Assembly: GCA_023150215.1 (NCBI GenBank)
Contig: JAKLLJ010000004.1
Coordinates: 4,836-35,181 of the forward strand
Direction: 5' to 3'
Source of the DNA: Thauera sp.
Lineage (GTDB): Bacteria > Pseudomonadota > Gammaproteobacteria > Burkholderiales > Rhodocyclaceae
Length of the DNA stretch: 30,346 nt
A program made the translations under genes and the position numbers. Below the pieces are notes generated by a model. That model had not been told where the DNA came from. It did no database searches and saw only the letters and a program-made list of their open reading frames with translations. Below are positions 1 to 8,650 of this stretch, in pieces. Numbering within the stretch: position 1 is the stretch's first letter; every line of letters starts with the position of its first letter.

Positions 1-1
1 G

Positions 2-1072
2 ATCGCCCATCCCGAGCTCGGGCTGGTGTTGCGCGATACCAGCCTGGTCGGACTGCCTCAGGTGCGCGCCGCCTTGAGTGATGTGCTTGGCGACAAGAAA
101 AGTCCGGCGCCCCCCGTGGACCTGAACGGTGTGCCGGTGCTGGCTTCCTTTGCGACCGTGCCCCAGCTGGGATGGTTCGTCTTCGTCGAAGAGCCGCTCT
201 CCGAAACCTATCGCCCCTTGTACAAGCAGGTCGTTCGTGGCGTGCTCCTGGTGCTGGCCGGGATGTTGTTGTCGATGGGCGTCGCCGTGCTGCTGGTGCG
301 AAGGATGGTGCTGCCGATTCAGGCCCTGCAGGAAGGTGCGACCCGGATCGGCGAAGGCGATTTCCAACATCGGATCCAGCTCGGCACCCAGGACGAGCTC
401 GAGGCCTTGGGCGACAGTTTCAACCGGATGGCCGAGCATCTTCAGCAATCCTATTCGACACTGGAAAAGGCCGTGGCCGAGCGCACCCGTGAATTGCTGA
501 TGCTCAACAACCAGCTCGCCGCCCTGAGCGCCACCGATGGGCTGACGGGGATTCCCAACCGGCGGCATTTCGACGAGACGCTCGCCCAGGAGTGGATACG
601 TGCGGCCCGCTCGGGGCAACCCCTTGCGCTGGGCATGCTCGATGTGGATTGGTTCAAGGCCTACAACGATCATTTTGGCCATCAGGCGGGTGACGAGTGT
701 CTGCGCAGCATCGCCCGCCTGCTCGCGGCAAGCATCTGCCGTACGGGCGATCAGGTCGCGCGCTACGGCGGTGAGGAGTTCGTCTTCATTGCTCCCGCCA
801 CGAATGCCGAAGGTGCCGTCCGGCTGGCGCACAAGGTGGTTGACGCGATCCGGGCGGCAAACCTGCCGCACCCCGGATCGGCCTATGGTCGTGTGACGAT
901 CAGCATCGGCATTGCCGCCGTGGTGCCTGTGGCCGACAGCACGCCCGAGCGCCTGATCCACGCTGCCGACAGCGCCTTGTACCGTGCCAAGACGCTGGGC
1001 AGGAACCGTATTGCTACAAGCGAGGGAACGGCCGTAGTCTTCAATGTTCCTGTTCAGGAGTCCCCCCCATGA
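2..1072 (+). CDS. Membrane diguanylate cyclase, 5' end outside the window
   Basis: This enzyme makes cyclic di-GMP from two GTP. The reading frame is open from the first bases, so the true start lies upstream; the GTG at 26 is probably internal. In order I see the end of an extracytoplasmic sensor domain (Cache-like, ending in a GWFVFVEEP stretch), one membrane helix near nt 235-305, a HAMP linker, a short coiled coil (nt 440-520) and a GGDEF domain opening with DGLTGIPNRR. The active-site motif GGEEF is intact at nt 767-781. An RTGD inhibitory I-site lies exactly five residues before it (nt 740-751), so product feedback is likely. The TGA stop overlaps the ATG of the next gene (ATGA), which suggests translational coupling. 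The sensed ligand cannot be read from this fragment. Confidence 0.93.
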   Translation: MAHPELGLVLRDTSLVGLPQVRAALSDVLGDKKSPAPPVDLNGVPVLASFATVPQLGWFVFVEEPLSETYRPLYKQVVRGVLLVLAGMLLSMGVAVLLVRRMVLPIQALQEGATRIGEGDFQHRIQLGTQDELEALGDSFNRMAEHLQQSYSTLEKAVAERTRELLMLNNQLAALSATDGLTGIPNRRHFDETLAQEWIRAARSGQPLALGMLDVDWFKAYNDHFGHQAGDECLRSIARLLAASICRTGDQVARYGGEEFVFIAPATNAEGAVRLAHKVVDAIRAANLPHPGSAYGRVTISIGIAAVVPVADSTPERLIHAADSALYRAKTLGRNRIATSEGTAVVFNVPVQESPP

Positions 1073-1815
1073 TCGTCTTCGTCACCGGCGCCTCCGCCGG
1101 CTTCGGCGCCGCCATCGCGCGCAGCTTCGTCAAGGGCGGCCACCGCGTGGTCGCCACCGCCCGTCGCAAGGACCGCCTGGACGCGCTCGCCGCCGAGCTC
1201 GGCGACGCGCTGTTGCCGATCGAGCTCGACGTGCGCGACGCCGACGCGGTCGCCGCGGCGCCGGGCGCACTGCCCGCCGGCTTCGCCGAGGTGGATGTGC
1301 TGGTCAACAACGCAGGACTCGCGCTCGGGCTGGAGCCGGCGCAGCGGGCCTCGCTGGACGACTGGCAGACCATGATCGACACCAACTGCACCGGGCTGGT
1401 GCAGGTCACCCGTGCCTTCCTGCCCGGCATGGTGGCGCGCAACCGCGGCCACATCTTCAACCTCGGCTCGGTGGCCGGGCGCTGGCCCTACGCCGGCGGC
1501 AACGTCTACGGCGCCACCAAGGCCTTCGTGCGCCAGTTCAGCCTCAACCTGCGCGCCGACCTGACCGGCACCGCGCTGCGCGTGACCGACATCGAGCCCG
1601 GGCTGTGCGGCGGCACCGAGTTCTCCAACGTGCGCTTCCATGGCGACGACGACAAGGCGGCCAAGGTCTATGCCGACGTGCAGCCGCTGAGCGCCGAGGA
1701 CATCGCCGACTCGGTGTACTGGATCGCCACCCGCCCGGCACACGTCAACATCAACACCATCGAGCTGATGCCGGTGGCGCAGTCCTTCGCCGGCCTGTCG
1801 GTGCATCGCGGCTGA
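1069..1815 (+). CDS. Short-chain dehydrogenase, YdfG-like
   Basis: A 248-residue classical SDR, NAD(P)-dependent and cytoplasmic. The cofactor loop TGASAGFG is at residues 6-13 and NNAG at 80-83. The catalytic triad is Ser134, Tyr147 and Lys151 (YGATK). The ARR after the second strand (residues 31-33) favours NADP over NAD. Overall it resembles E. coli YdfG, which oxidises L-allo-threonine and 3-hydroxy acids and reduces malonic semialdehyde; assigning that substrate here is inference from resemblance. The start codon overlaps the stop of the diguanylate cyclase, so the two are probably co-transcribed, although no functional link is evident. Confidence 0.9.
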   Translation: MIVFVTGASAGFGAAIARSFVKGGHRVVATARRKDRLDALAAELGDALLPIELDVRDADAVAAAPGALPAGFAEVDVLVNNAGLALGLEPAQRASLDDWQTMIDTNCTGLVQVTRAFLPGMVARNRGHIFNLGSVAGRWPYAGGNVYGATKAFVRQFSLNLRADLTGTALRVTDIEPGLCGGTEFSNVRFHGDDDKAAKVYADVQPLSAEDIADSVYWIATRPAHVNINTIELMPVAQSFAGLSVHRG

Positions 1816-1921
1816 GGGCGCGCGGCAGCGCTGCGGCACGCCCCCGTCTCGCCAAGAGCCTCCGTCGCACTCGTCCCCGCAGTCGTGGCGTGTTTGCCGG
1901 ACAACCCCACCGCCGCGGTTC

Positions 1922-1945
1922 TGTAGGTGCGGCGGAAGCCGCGAA
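1922..1945 (+). repeat. Single degenerate REP-like half element
   Basis: A 24-base sequence starting TGTAGGTGCGG and ending GCCGCGAA, with a small GCGGC/GCCGC hairpin. It is a one-off variant of the repeat found in clusters at 8195-8340, 24517-24655 and 29573-29763. It lies in the gap between two converging genes, a usual place for REP elements. Confidence 0.7.
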
Positions 1946-1993
1946 CCCTTGCGTCGGCCCGCCTCCGCTCCCGCCCCTTCACCTCGCGCCCGC

Positions 1994-3001
1994 TTACCGG
2001 GCGTACACCCGATCGAACACGCCGCCGTCGGCGAAGTGCTTCTTCTGCACCGCCTGCCAGCCGCCGAGCTCCTCGATGGTGATGAGCTCGACCTTCGGGA
2101 AGCGGGCGACGTCGGCGGGGTCGGCGTCCTCGGGCTTGAGCGGGCGGTAGTAGTGCCTGGCCGCGAGACGCTGGCCGACGGGCGAGTACAGGTATTCCAG
2201 GTAGGCCTGGGCGACTTTTTCCGTGCCGCGCTTCCGTGCCACGCCGTCGACGACGGTGACCGGCGGCTCGGCGAGGATCGAGATCGAGGGCACGACGATT
2301 TCGAACTTGTCCGGGCCGAGCTCGTTGATCGACAGGAAGGCCTCGTTCTCCCACGCCAGCAGCACGTCGCCGATGCCGCGCTGGACGAAGGTGTTGGTGG
2401 CGCCGCGTGCGCCCGAGTCGAGCACTGGCACGTTTTTCAGCAGCCGGGTGACGAAGTCCTCTGCGCGCTGCTCGCCGCCACCCGGCTGCCTGAGTGCGTA
2501 GCTCCAGGCGGCGAGGTAGTTCCAGCGCGCGCCGCCGGAGGTCTTCGGGTTGGGCGTGATGACCTCGATGCCGGGCTTGACCAGGTCGTCCCAGTCCTTG
2601 ATGCCCCTGGGGTTGCCCTTGCGCACCAGGAACACGATGGTCGAGGTGTAGGGCGAACTGTTGTGGGCGAGGCGCTGTTGCCAAGTGGTGGGAATCTTGC
2701 CGGTCTTGTCGGCGATGGCGTCGATGTCATAGGCCAGGGCCAGGGTGACGACGTCGGCTTCCAGGCCGTCGATCACCGCCCGTGCCTGTTTGCCCGCGCC
2801 GCCGTGGGATTGCTTGATGGTGACGGTCTCCCCGGTCTTGTCCTTCCAGTAGCGGGCGAATTCCGGGTTGAAGGCGTGATAGAACTCGCGTGTCGGGTCG
2901 TAGGACACGTTGAGAAGGGTGCTCTGTGCCTGAGCGGCGCCGATCAGGCCGGCGGCGAAGCTCAGGGCGAGCAGGGTGTGGCGAAGGGCGTTGAGGGCCA
3001 T
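1994..3001 (-). CDS. Periplasmic sulfate/thiosulfate-binding protein of an ABC importer
   Basis: A 335-residue solute-binding protein of the Sbp/CysP family. The ATG at 3001 is chosen because it starts a clean signal peptide (hydrophobic stretch LLALSFAAGLIGAAQA, cleavage near residue 25) and has GGAG eight bases upstream; the open frame continues further upstream but does not look like protein. Family signatures are present: IKQSHGGAGKQARAVIDGL followed by DVVTLA, and NPKTSGGARWNYLAAW. No CysT, CysW or CysA permease or ATPase gene is adjacent, so it must work with a transporter encoded elsewhere. It is divergent from the penicillin-binding protein gene. Sbp and CysP cannot be separated by eye. 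Confidence 0.93.
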   Translation of the reverse strand: MALNALRHTLLALSFAAGLIGAAQAQSTLLNVSYDPTREFYHAFNPEFARYWKDKTGETVTIKQSHGGAGKQARAVIDGLEADVVTLALAYDIDAIADKTGKIPTTWQQRLAHNSSPYTSTIVFLVRKGNPRGIKDWDDLVKPGIEVITPNPKTSGGARWNYLAAWSYALRQPGGGEQRAEDFVTRLLKNVPVLDSGARGATNTFVQRGIGDVLLAWENEAFLSINELGPDKFEIVVPSISILAEPPVTVVDGVARKRGTEKVAQAYLEYLYSPVGQRLAARHYYRPLKPEDADPADVARFPKVELITIEELGGWQAVQKKHFADGGVFDRVYAR

Positions 3002-3159
3002 GAGCAGTGCTCCATCTCGGTGATTGCGATGGCGTGAATCTAGCCGCGCCGTCGGGCGATCCGAACCAAGAAAAAACGCATTGCTTATTCCGCGAGCGGC
3101 GGAGGGCACGCCTGCCACGGAGCGAGGGCTTGTTGCGCGCATGTAACAGTGTCATTTTC
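3002..3159. promoter_or_regulatory. Divergent promoter region between sulfate-binding protein and PBP genes
   Basis: This 158-base gap must hold promoters for both flanking genes. It contains an AT-richer island at about 3064-3091 (an A-run followed by GCATTGCTTATTCC), which stands out from its GC-rich surroundings. It is a plausible position for a sulfur-regulator (CysB) site of the leftward gene. No strong -35/-10 pair was found, so the exact promoters remain unassigned. Confidence 0.35.
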
Positions 3160-6100
3160 ATGCCTCAGAGTAGTGATAATTCCCGCAATGCAATATCGCT
3201 CCGCCCGACCGTGAGTCCCGACGTTTCGAATTCCGCTCCGTCGCCTGATCCGTCACTCGCTCCGCGCGCGTTCCGCCCCTGGCGCCTGCTTGGGGCGGTT
3301 GTTTTCCTCGCGATGCTGGTGGCCGCCGTTGCCGGCAGCCTGCTGCTGTGGCACGAGGTGCACACCTCGCGCCTGCAGGCGCGCGCGCTCGCGCGCTACG
3401 CCGCAGGCCTGGACTACGCCCTGGTCGCGGGGCCGAGCGAGGCGATCCGCTTCCCGGCCCACGGCCCCTTCGACCAGCGACTCGGCTACACCGAACTGCC
3501 GCGCTTCGCCGCGCGTCTGCAGGCGCGTGGCTTTGCGTTGACCGAGCAGGTGCGCTTCAACGAGGCCCTGCGCGCCCACGTCGAGCGCGAGCTGTTTCCG
3601 CCCTACGCCGAGAAGACGCGCGCCGGCCTCGACGTGTTCGACTGCTGCGGTGCAGCGCTGTACGGCTTTCGCTACCCCTACCGCGGCTATGCGCGCTTCG
3701 AGGACGTGCCGCCGGTCGTGGCTCAGGCCCTGCTCTTCATCGAGAACCGCGACCTGCTCGATGAATCGCGGCCGACCTTGAATCCCGCGGTGGACTGGGT
3801 GCGCTTCGCGCGCGCGGCGCTCGGCCAGCTCGGGCGCATGGTGAATATGGATCTGGACGCGCCCGGCGGCAGCACCCTCGCCACCCAGATCGAGAAGTAT
3901 CGTCATTCCCCCGGCGGCATCACCCTCGACGCGCGCGAGAAGCTGCGCCAGATGGTGTCGGCGTCGGTGCGCGCCTATCGCGAGGGCGAGCAGACCCTGC
4001 CGGTTCGCCGTCGCCTGGTGCTGGACTACCTCAACACCGTGCCGCTGTCGGCCGCGCCCGGCCATGGCGAGGTCAATGGCGTCGGCGACGGGCTGTGGGT
4101 GTGGTTCGGCGCCGACTTCGCGCGCGTCAATGCGCTGCTGTCGGCGGCGGTGGGCGAGGGCGCCGAGCGCGTCGCCCAGGGCCAGGCGCTGCGCCAGGTG
4201 GTGGCGCTGATGATCGCCCACCGCCGGCCCTCGTGGTATCTGGCCGGCGGCCGCGACGAGCTCACCCGCACGACCGACGCCTACCTGCGCCTGCTCGCCG
4301 AGGTAGGGCTGATCGACGCCCGCTTGCGTGACGCCGCGCTCGCCCAGCCGCTGGTCTATCGTGACCTCGTCGCTCACCCGGCGTGGTTGCCGGCCACCCC
4401 GGGCAAGGGCACGACCGCGGTGCGCACCCGGCTCGCCGGCCTGCTCGATACCTCGCTGTACGGCCTCGACCGTCTCGACGCCGAACTCGTCACCACCCTG
4501 CACGGCGGCCTGCAGCAGGCGGTGGGCGAGCATCTGGCGCGCCTGACCGACCCCGCCTTTGCGCGCAGCCAGGGCCTGATCGGCGAGCGCATGCTCAATC
4601 CCGCCACGCTCGGCGCGGTGCGCTACAGCTTCACCCTGGTCGAGCGCAGCGCAGGCGGCAACCGCGTGCGGGTGCAGACCGACACCACCGATCAGCCGCT
4701 CGACATCAACGAGGGCAGCAAGCTCGAGCTCGGCTCCACCGCCAAGCTGCGCGTGCTTGCCACCTATCTCGAGCTGGTCGCCGAACTCCACGCCCGGCTC
4801 GCCGCGCTCGATGTGCCGGCGCTGCGCCAGGTCGAGGTGGACGGCCAAGACCGCCTGACGCGCTGGGCGATCGATCATCTCGCCACCGCGACGGACCGCG
4901 GCCTCCCGGCGATGCTGGAGGCCGCGCTCGAACGCCGTTTCTCCGCCGGCCCCGGCGAAGGCTTCTTCACCGGCGGCGGGCGCCACGTGTTCGGCAACTT
5001 CAACAGCAGCGACGACGCCCGCAACCCCAGCTTGCGCGAGGCGCTGCAGGCCTCGATCAACCTGCCCTTCGTGCGCCTGATGCGCGAGCTTGTGCGCCAT
5101 GCGATGTACCAGGTGCCGGGCAGCACCGCACGCCTGCTCGAGGACAACGACGACCCGCGGCGCAACGACTACCTCGTCCGCTTCGCCGACCGCGAGGGGC
5201 AGATGTTCCTGCGCCGTTTCTGGCGCAAGTACCAGGACAGCACGGCGGAGGAGATGCGCTCGATCCTGCTCGACGGCCTGCGCCCGAGCGCCGAGCGGCT
5301 CTCGGCGGTGTTCCGCTATCTGGCGCCGCAGGCGCCGGTGGACGCGCTCGCCGACTTCCTCGCCAGCCGCCTCGGTGATGCACGGCCGGGGCCGGCGCGC
5401 ATCGCCGAGCTCCATGCCCGCCACGCTCCCGATGCCTTCGATCTGCCCGACCGCGGCTACGTGGCGCGCGTGCATCCGCTCGAGCTGTGGCTGGTGGCGT
5501 TCCGTCTGCAGCAGCCTGAGGCGACGTTCGCCGACGCGGTGGCGGCGAGCGCCGACGAGCGCCAGCAGGTGTACCGCTGGCTGTTCCGCACCCGCGCCAA
5601 GGGCGCGCAGGACTCGCGCATCTTCACCCTGCTCGAGGTCGAGGCCTTCCTCGAGATCCACCGGCGCTGGGCGCGCCTCGGCTACCCCTTTGGCCACCTG
5701 GTGCCGTCGCTGGCGAGCGCGCTCGGCAGCTCGGGAGACCGCCCGGCGGCGCTCGCCGAGCTGATGGGGATCATCGTCAATGACGGCCGCCGCTTGCCGA
5801 CGCAGCGCATCGAGACCTTGCGCTTCGGTCGTGGCACGCCCTACGAGACCGCGTTCGCGATCCGGCCGGTGGAGGGCGACCCGGTGATGGCACCGGAGGT
5901 GGCGCAGGCGCTGCGCGGGGCGCTGTCGGATGTGGTCGAGAGCGGCACCGCGCGCCGGCTCGCCGGTGCCTTCCGCCTGGCCGACGGCAGTGAACTGGTG
6001 CTTGGCGGCAAGACCGGCACCGGTGACAACCGCATCGTGGTGCGCGGGCGCGCCGGCGTGGCGCTCAACCGCACCGCGACCTTCGTGTTCTACCTCGGCC

Positions 6101-6249
6101 CGCGCCACTTCGGCACGCTCACCGCCTACGTGATCGGCCCCGAGGCGGCGAGCTACCGCTTCACCTCGGCGCTGCCGGTGCAGATCCTCAAGTCGATGGG
6201 GCCGGTGCTGATCCCCCATCTGGAGCCGGGGTCCGCGCACGGCGGGTGA
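3160..6249 (+). CDS. Class A penicillin-binding protein-like transglycosylase/transpeptidase, unusually long
   Basis: A 1029-residue bifunctional peptidoglycan synthase. The ATG at 3160 is preferred over the upstream open frame because it gives a short cytoplasmic tail and one anchor helix (about 42-64). A GT51 glycosyltransferase domain follows, with the catalytic Glu in IENRDLL (Glu195) and the motif GGSTLATQIEK (236-246). The transpeptidase domain has all three active-site motifs: STAK with Ser526, SIN at 632-634 and KTGT from Lys951. The distance from SIN to KTGT is about 317 residues, longer than I expect for classical class A PBPs. The extra, mostly helical, Arg/Ala-rich segment lies at roughly 650-900. 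The protein ends soon after KTGT, without extra C-terminal domains. It probably acts on periplasmic peptidoglycan. It is not clearly PBP1a, 1b or 1c. Confidence 0.88.
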   Translation: MPQSSDNSRNAISLRPTVSPDVSNSAPSPDPSLAPRAFRPWRLLGAVVFLAMLVAAVAGSLLLWHEVHTSRLQARALARYAAGLDYALVAGPSEAIRFPAHGPFDQRLGYTELPRFAARLQARGFALTEQVRFNEALRAHVERELFPPYAEKTRAGLDVFDCCGAALYGFRYPYRGYARFEDVPPVVAQALLFIENRDLLDESRPTLNPAVDWVRFARAALGQLGRMVNMDLDAPGGSTLATQIEKYRHSPGGITLDAREKLRQMVSASVRAYREGEQTLPVRRRLVLDYLNTVPLSAAPGHGEVNGVGDGLWVWFGADFARVNALLSAAVGEGAERVAQGQALRQVVALMIAHRRPSWYLAGGRDELTRTTDAYLRLLAEVGLIDARLRDAALAQPLVYRDLVAHPAWLPATPGKGTTAVRTRLAGLLDTSLYGLDRLDAELVTTLHGGLQQAVGEHLARLTDPAFARSQGLIGERMLNPATLGAVRYSFTLVERSAGGNRVRVQTDTTDQPLDINEGSKLELGSTAKLRVLATYLELVAELHARLAALDVPALRQVEVDGQDRLTRWAIDHLATATDRGLPAMLEAALERRFSAGPGEGFFTGGGRHVFGNFNSSDDARNPSLREALQASINLPFVRLMRELVRHAMYQVPGSTARLLEDNDDPRRNDYLVRFADREGQMFLRRFWRKYQDSTAEEMRSILLDGLRPSAERLSAVFRYLAPQAPVDALADFLASRLGDARPGPARIAELHARHAPDAFDLPDRGYVARVHPLELWLVAFRLQQPEATFADAVAASADERQQVYRWLFRTRAKGAQDSRIFTLLEVEAFLEIHRRWARLGYPFGHLVPSLASALGSSGDRPAALAELMGIIVNDGRRLPTQRIETLRFGRGTPYETAFAIRPVEGDPVMAPEVAQALRGALSDVVESGTARRLAGAFRLADGSELVLGGKTGTGDNRIVVRGRAGVALNRTATFVFYLGPRHFGTLTAYVIGPEAASYRFTSALPVQILKSMGPVLIPHLEPGSAHGG

Positions 6250-6270
6250 GGCGCAGCGCGCCGCCGCGGC

Positions 6271-8070
6271 TCACGGGTGGAAGGGCCAGAACAGCGGGAT
6301 CAGGGCGCTGCACAGCAGCCAGGTGAGGATGTTCATCGGCACGCCGAGGCGCGCGAAGTCGGCGAAGCGGTAGTTGCCGGCGCTGTACACCAGGGTGTTG
6401 GTCTGGTAGCCGATCGGGGTGGCGAAGCTGCAGCTGGCGGCGAACATCACGCCGACCACGAAGGGACGCGGATCGACCCCCATCTGCTGGGCGAGCCCGA
6501 TCGCCACCGGGGTGAACAGCACCGCGATCGCGTTGTTGCTCAGCGCTTCGGTGGCGACCGAGGTGATCAGGATCACCAGCGACAGCATCAGCCACGGCGA
6601 CAGGCTGCCGCCCAGCGCCGCGAGCTGGCCGGCGAGCAACTGATCGAGGCCGGAATTGCGCATCGCGATGCTGATCGCGAGCATGCCGAAGATCAGCACC
6701 AGGATCGGCCACTCGACCGACTTGTAGGCCTCGTCGCTGGTGATGCAGCCGGTGGCGATCACTACGGCCGCGCCGATCAGCGCCAGGCCTTCGATCGGCA
6801 TCACGTTCAAGGCTGCGAGCAGCATCACGCCGACGATGGTGGCGAGCGCGATCGGTGCCTTGTGGCGGCGGCTGGCTATCTGGCGGCCTTCGGTGATCGC
6901 GAACAGGTCGCCGTTGTCGCAGAAGCGGTGGATCTGCGCCGCCGTGCCCTCCACCAGCAGCACGTCGCCGCCCTGGAGCTGGAAGTCGTCGCCGATCTGC
7001 GCGAACGAGGCGTTGCGGCGATGCACGGCGACCAGATGGATGCCGTAGCGCGCGAGCAGGTCGAGGTCGCGGATCGGGCGCAGGATGTAGCGCGAGGTCT
7101 GGCCGACGATCGCCTCCACCATCACCAGGTCGCGCCGGCGCAGGGTCTCGAGGTCGTGGGCCGCGGTGCCCGCCGGCGCCTGCAGGGCGACGCCGTCGCT
7201 GCTGCGCAGCGCCATCATGGCGTCGCTGCGGCTGTGCACGACCACGCGGTCGCCGACCTCCAGGCGGGTGTCGGGCGCGGGGTCGGTGAGCTCGGTGTCG
7301 CCGCGCACCAGGTTCAAGACCTTGATGGTGCCATTGGACAGGCGCGCCTCGCGCAGCGTCCGGCCGGCCAGATGCGAGCCCTCGGGCACGAACAGCTCGG
7401 TCATGAACCAGCGCTCGCTGGCCCCGAACTGCTGGCTCAGCGTCTCGCGCACCGGCAGCAGGCGGGGCGCGAAGATGAGCATGAAGACACTGCCGACGAG
7501 CGCCATCAGCATCGCCGGCAGGCTGATCTCGAACATCGAGAACGGCGCCAGGCCCTGCTCGCGCGCGACGCCATCGACCAGGATGTTGGTCGAGGTGCCG
7601 ACCATGGTGATCAGGCCGCCGAGGATGGTGGCGTAGGAGAGCGGGATCAGCAGCCGCGACGGCGACAGCCCCTGGCGGTTCGCCACCGCGATCACCGCCG
7701 GGATCATCACCATTACCACCGGCGTGTTGTTGATGAACGGCGACACCAGCAGGCAGGCGCCAATCAGCGCCAGCAGCAGGCGGCGCTCGCCCGCACCGGC
7801 CGCGGCGGCGAGCCATTCGCCGAGCTGGTCCACGCAGCCGGTGCGCGCCAAGGCGCCGCTGATGATGAACAGGCAGGCGATGGTGATCGGCGCGCTGTTG
7901 CCGAACACGCCGAGCACCTCCCGCGTGTTCAGCACGCCTGCCGCCAGCAGCGCGCCGACCGCCACCATCGCCGCCACGTCGGGCTTCACCCACTCGCGCA
8001 CGAAGGCGGTGAACAGGACGACAAGGACGAAGCCGACGAAAAGCGGTGCGGAGATATCTGGGAGCAGCAT
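6271..8070 (-). CDS. SLC13/DASS-type carrier with two TrkA-C domains
   Basis: A 599-residue inner-membrane carrier. Hydrophobic helices fill residues 1-200 and 400-599. Between them lie two soluble TrkA-C (RCK_C) domains: about 210-285 (FVPEGSHLAGRTLREA, then VGDRVVVHSRSD) and about 300-390 (GGDVLLVEGTAAQIHRF). The helical halves carry ITIACLFIISGALARTG and SNNAIAVLFTPVAIGLAQ, typical of the divalent anion:sodium symporter family. Members with this layout move sulfate, phosphate or dicarboxylates; the substrate here cannot be read. It converges on the PBP gene, with 21 bases between the two stops. No good ribosome-binding site precedes the ATG at 8070, but the N-terminus is typical. Confidence 0.88.
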   Translation of the reverse strand: MLLPDISAPLFVGFVLVVLFTAFVREWVKPDVAAMVAVGALLAAGVLNTREVLGVFGNSAPITIACLFIISGALARTGCVDQLGEWLAAAAGAGERRLLLALIGACLLVSPFINNTPVVMVMIPAVIAVANRQGLSPSRLLIPLSYATILGGLITMVGTSTNILVDGVAREQGLAPFSMFEISLPAMLMALVGSVFMLIFAPRLLPVRETLSQQFGASERWFMTELFVPEGSHLAGRTLREARLSNGTIKVLNLVRGDTELTDPAPDTRLEVGDRVVVHSRSDAMMALRSSDGVALQAPAGTAAHDLETLRRRDLVMVEAIVGQTSRYILRPIRDLDLLARYGIHLVAVHRRNASFAQIGDDFQLQGGDVLLVEGTAAQIHRFCDNGDLFAITEGRQIASRRHKAPIALATIVGVMLLAALNVMPIEGLALIGAAVVIATGCITSDEAYKSVEWPILVLIFGMLAISIAMRNSGLDQLLAGQLAALGGSLSPWLMLSLVILITSVATEALSNNAIAVLFTPVAIGLAQQMGVDPRPFVVGVMFAASCSFATPIGYQTNTLVYSAGNYRFADFARLGVPMNILTWLLCSALIPLFWPFHP

Positions 8071-8194
8071 CGGGGCGGGCGGCGGTTTGCGGATGGCGCA
8101 GCTTAGCGGCCGTCTTTATGCTTCACAAAGATTGATATCGACCGAGCTTATTCCTGCAGGTTCATTGTCCTGGGCGAAGAGGCGGTCGTCGCCC

Positions 8195-8340
8195 TGTAGG
8201 AGAGGAGCGGCGGAAGCCGCGAATCGGGCCGGACCCCGATCGACGCGGCCGATGCAGCCCGCCGCCGGGTTCGCGCCTGCCGGCGCTCCGACAGGCGCCG
8301 TCGCGATCTGGGGGGATGTAGGAGCGGCGGCAGCCGCGAA
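8195..8340. repeat. REP/BIME-like repeat cluster, three elements
   Basis: Three short inverted-repeat elements lie here. TGTAGGAG...GCCGCGAA at 8195-8222 carries a five-base insertion (AGAGG). The opposite-facing TTCGCGCCTGCCGGCGCTCC is at 8270-8289. A perfect TGTAGGAGCGGCGGCAGCCGCGAA is at 8317-8340. Each folds into a small GC hairpin. The spacing and spacers follow the same pattern as the clusters near 24.5 kb and 29.6 kb, though the spacer here is diverged. The cluster sits just upstream of the glycine riboswitch promoter. Confidence 0.8.
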
Positions 8341-8369
8341 TCCTGACGCGCTTAAGCGCGTGTGCTGTT

Positions 8370-8400
8370 TTGGCTTGCATTTATCCGAAAAAACTATAAA
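8370..8400 (+). promoter_or_regulatory. Sigma-70-like promoter of the glycine riboswitch transcript
   Basis: An AT-rich patch carries TTGGCT (8370-8375) or the overlapping TTGCAT (8375-8380) as the -35 region, and TATAAA (8395-8400) as the -10. Spacing is 19 or 14 bases, so the -35 is imperfect. The -10 predicts a start near 8407, three bases before the first stem of the riboswitch; this positional fit is the best support. Confidence 0.55.
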
Positions 8401-8409
8401 ATCTCGAGA

Positions 8410-8605
8410 AATCTGCGGGAGAGAGGCGCCTGGCGCCTCCGCCGAAGGCGCAAGCTCCCATAATCGCTCAGGCACCAGGAACCGCAGATTCGATCAGCCG
8501 ACTGGAGAGAGGTCGCACGCTGCAGCCTGGCGAGCGATCCACCGAAGGGGCGGACTCCAGCCGGAGTCGAAACTCTCAGGTAAAAGGACAGGGGGAGAGG
8601 CGCAC
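8410..8605 (+). promoter_or_regulatory. Tandem glycine riboswitch upstream of an AraC-family gene
   Basis: Two consecutive glycine aptamers. Aptamer I (8410-8490) is closed by a perfect nine-base stem, AATCTGCGG with CCGCAGATT. It contains CCGCCGAAGGCGCAAG (8439-8454) and GCTCAGGCACCAGGA. Its P2 helix is weakened (GAGAG against CGCTC, one mismatch) and its P3b arm is very short. Aptamer II (about 8502-8605) is closer to consensus: GAGAG at 8505-8509 pairs with CTCTC at 8573-8577, the core CCACCGAAGGGGC is present, P3b is GGACTCC-AGCC-GGAGTC, and CTCTCAGGTAAAAGGACAG follows. The aptamers are about ten bases apart, as in the gcvT-type tandem class. The next gene is an AraC regulator, not gcvT. 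The P3b 5' strand GGACTCC (8552-8558) is also complementary to GGAGTCC (8639-8645), which holds the ribosome-binding site. Confidence 0.88.
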
Positions 8606-8650
8606 AGCGACGGGCCATCGGTCCGTGCTGCCCTCACCGGAGTCCCTGCA

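Noticed and set aside
3253..6240. Very long open frame on the minus strand opposite the PBP gene
   Set aside because: High GC codon bias creates open antisense frames. Its translation is rich in His, Arg and Gln with no domain, while the plus strand has all PBP motifs.
6246..6274. GTGAG/CTCAC repeat as a terminator between PBP and carrier genes
   Set aside because: Only five outer pairs with a poorly paired interior and no T-run; support is too weak.
6188..8106. Long open frames on both strands across the SLC13 gene
   Set aside because: Only one minus-strand frame shows membrane helices and TrkA-C motifs; the others are low-complexity shadows.
7724..8650. Possible 300-residue N-terminal extension of the AraC protein
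   Set aside because: The stretch covers the 5' part of the opposite-strand carrier gene, REP elements and the glycine riboswitch. The start at 8651 has its own ribosome-binding site.
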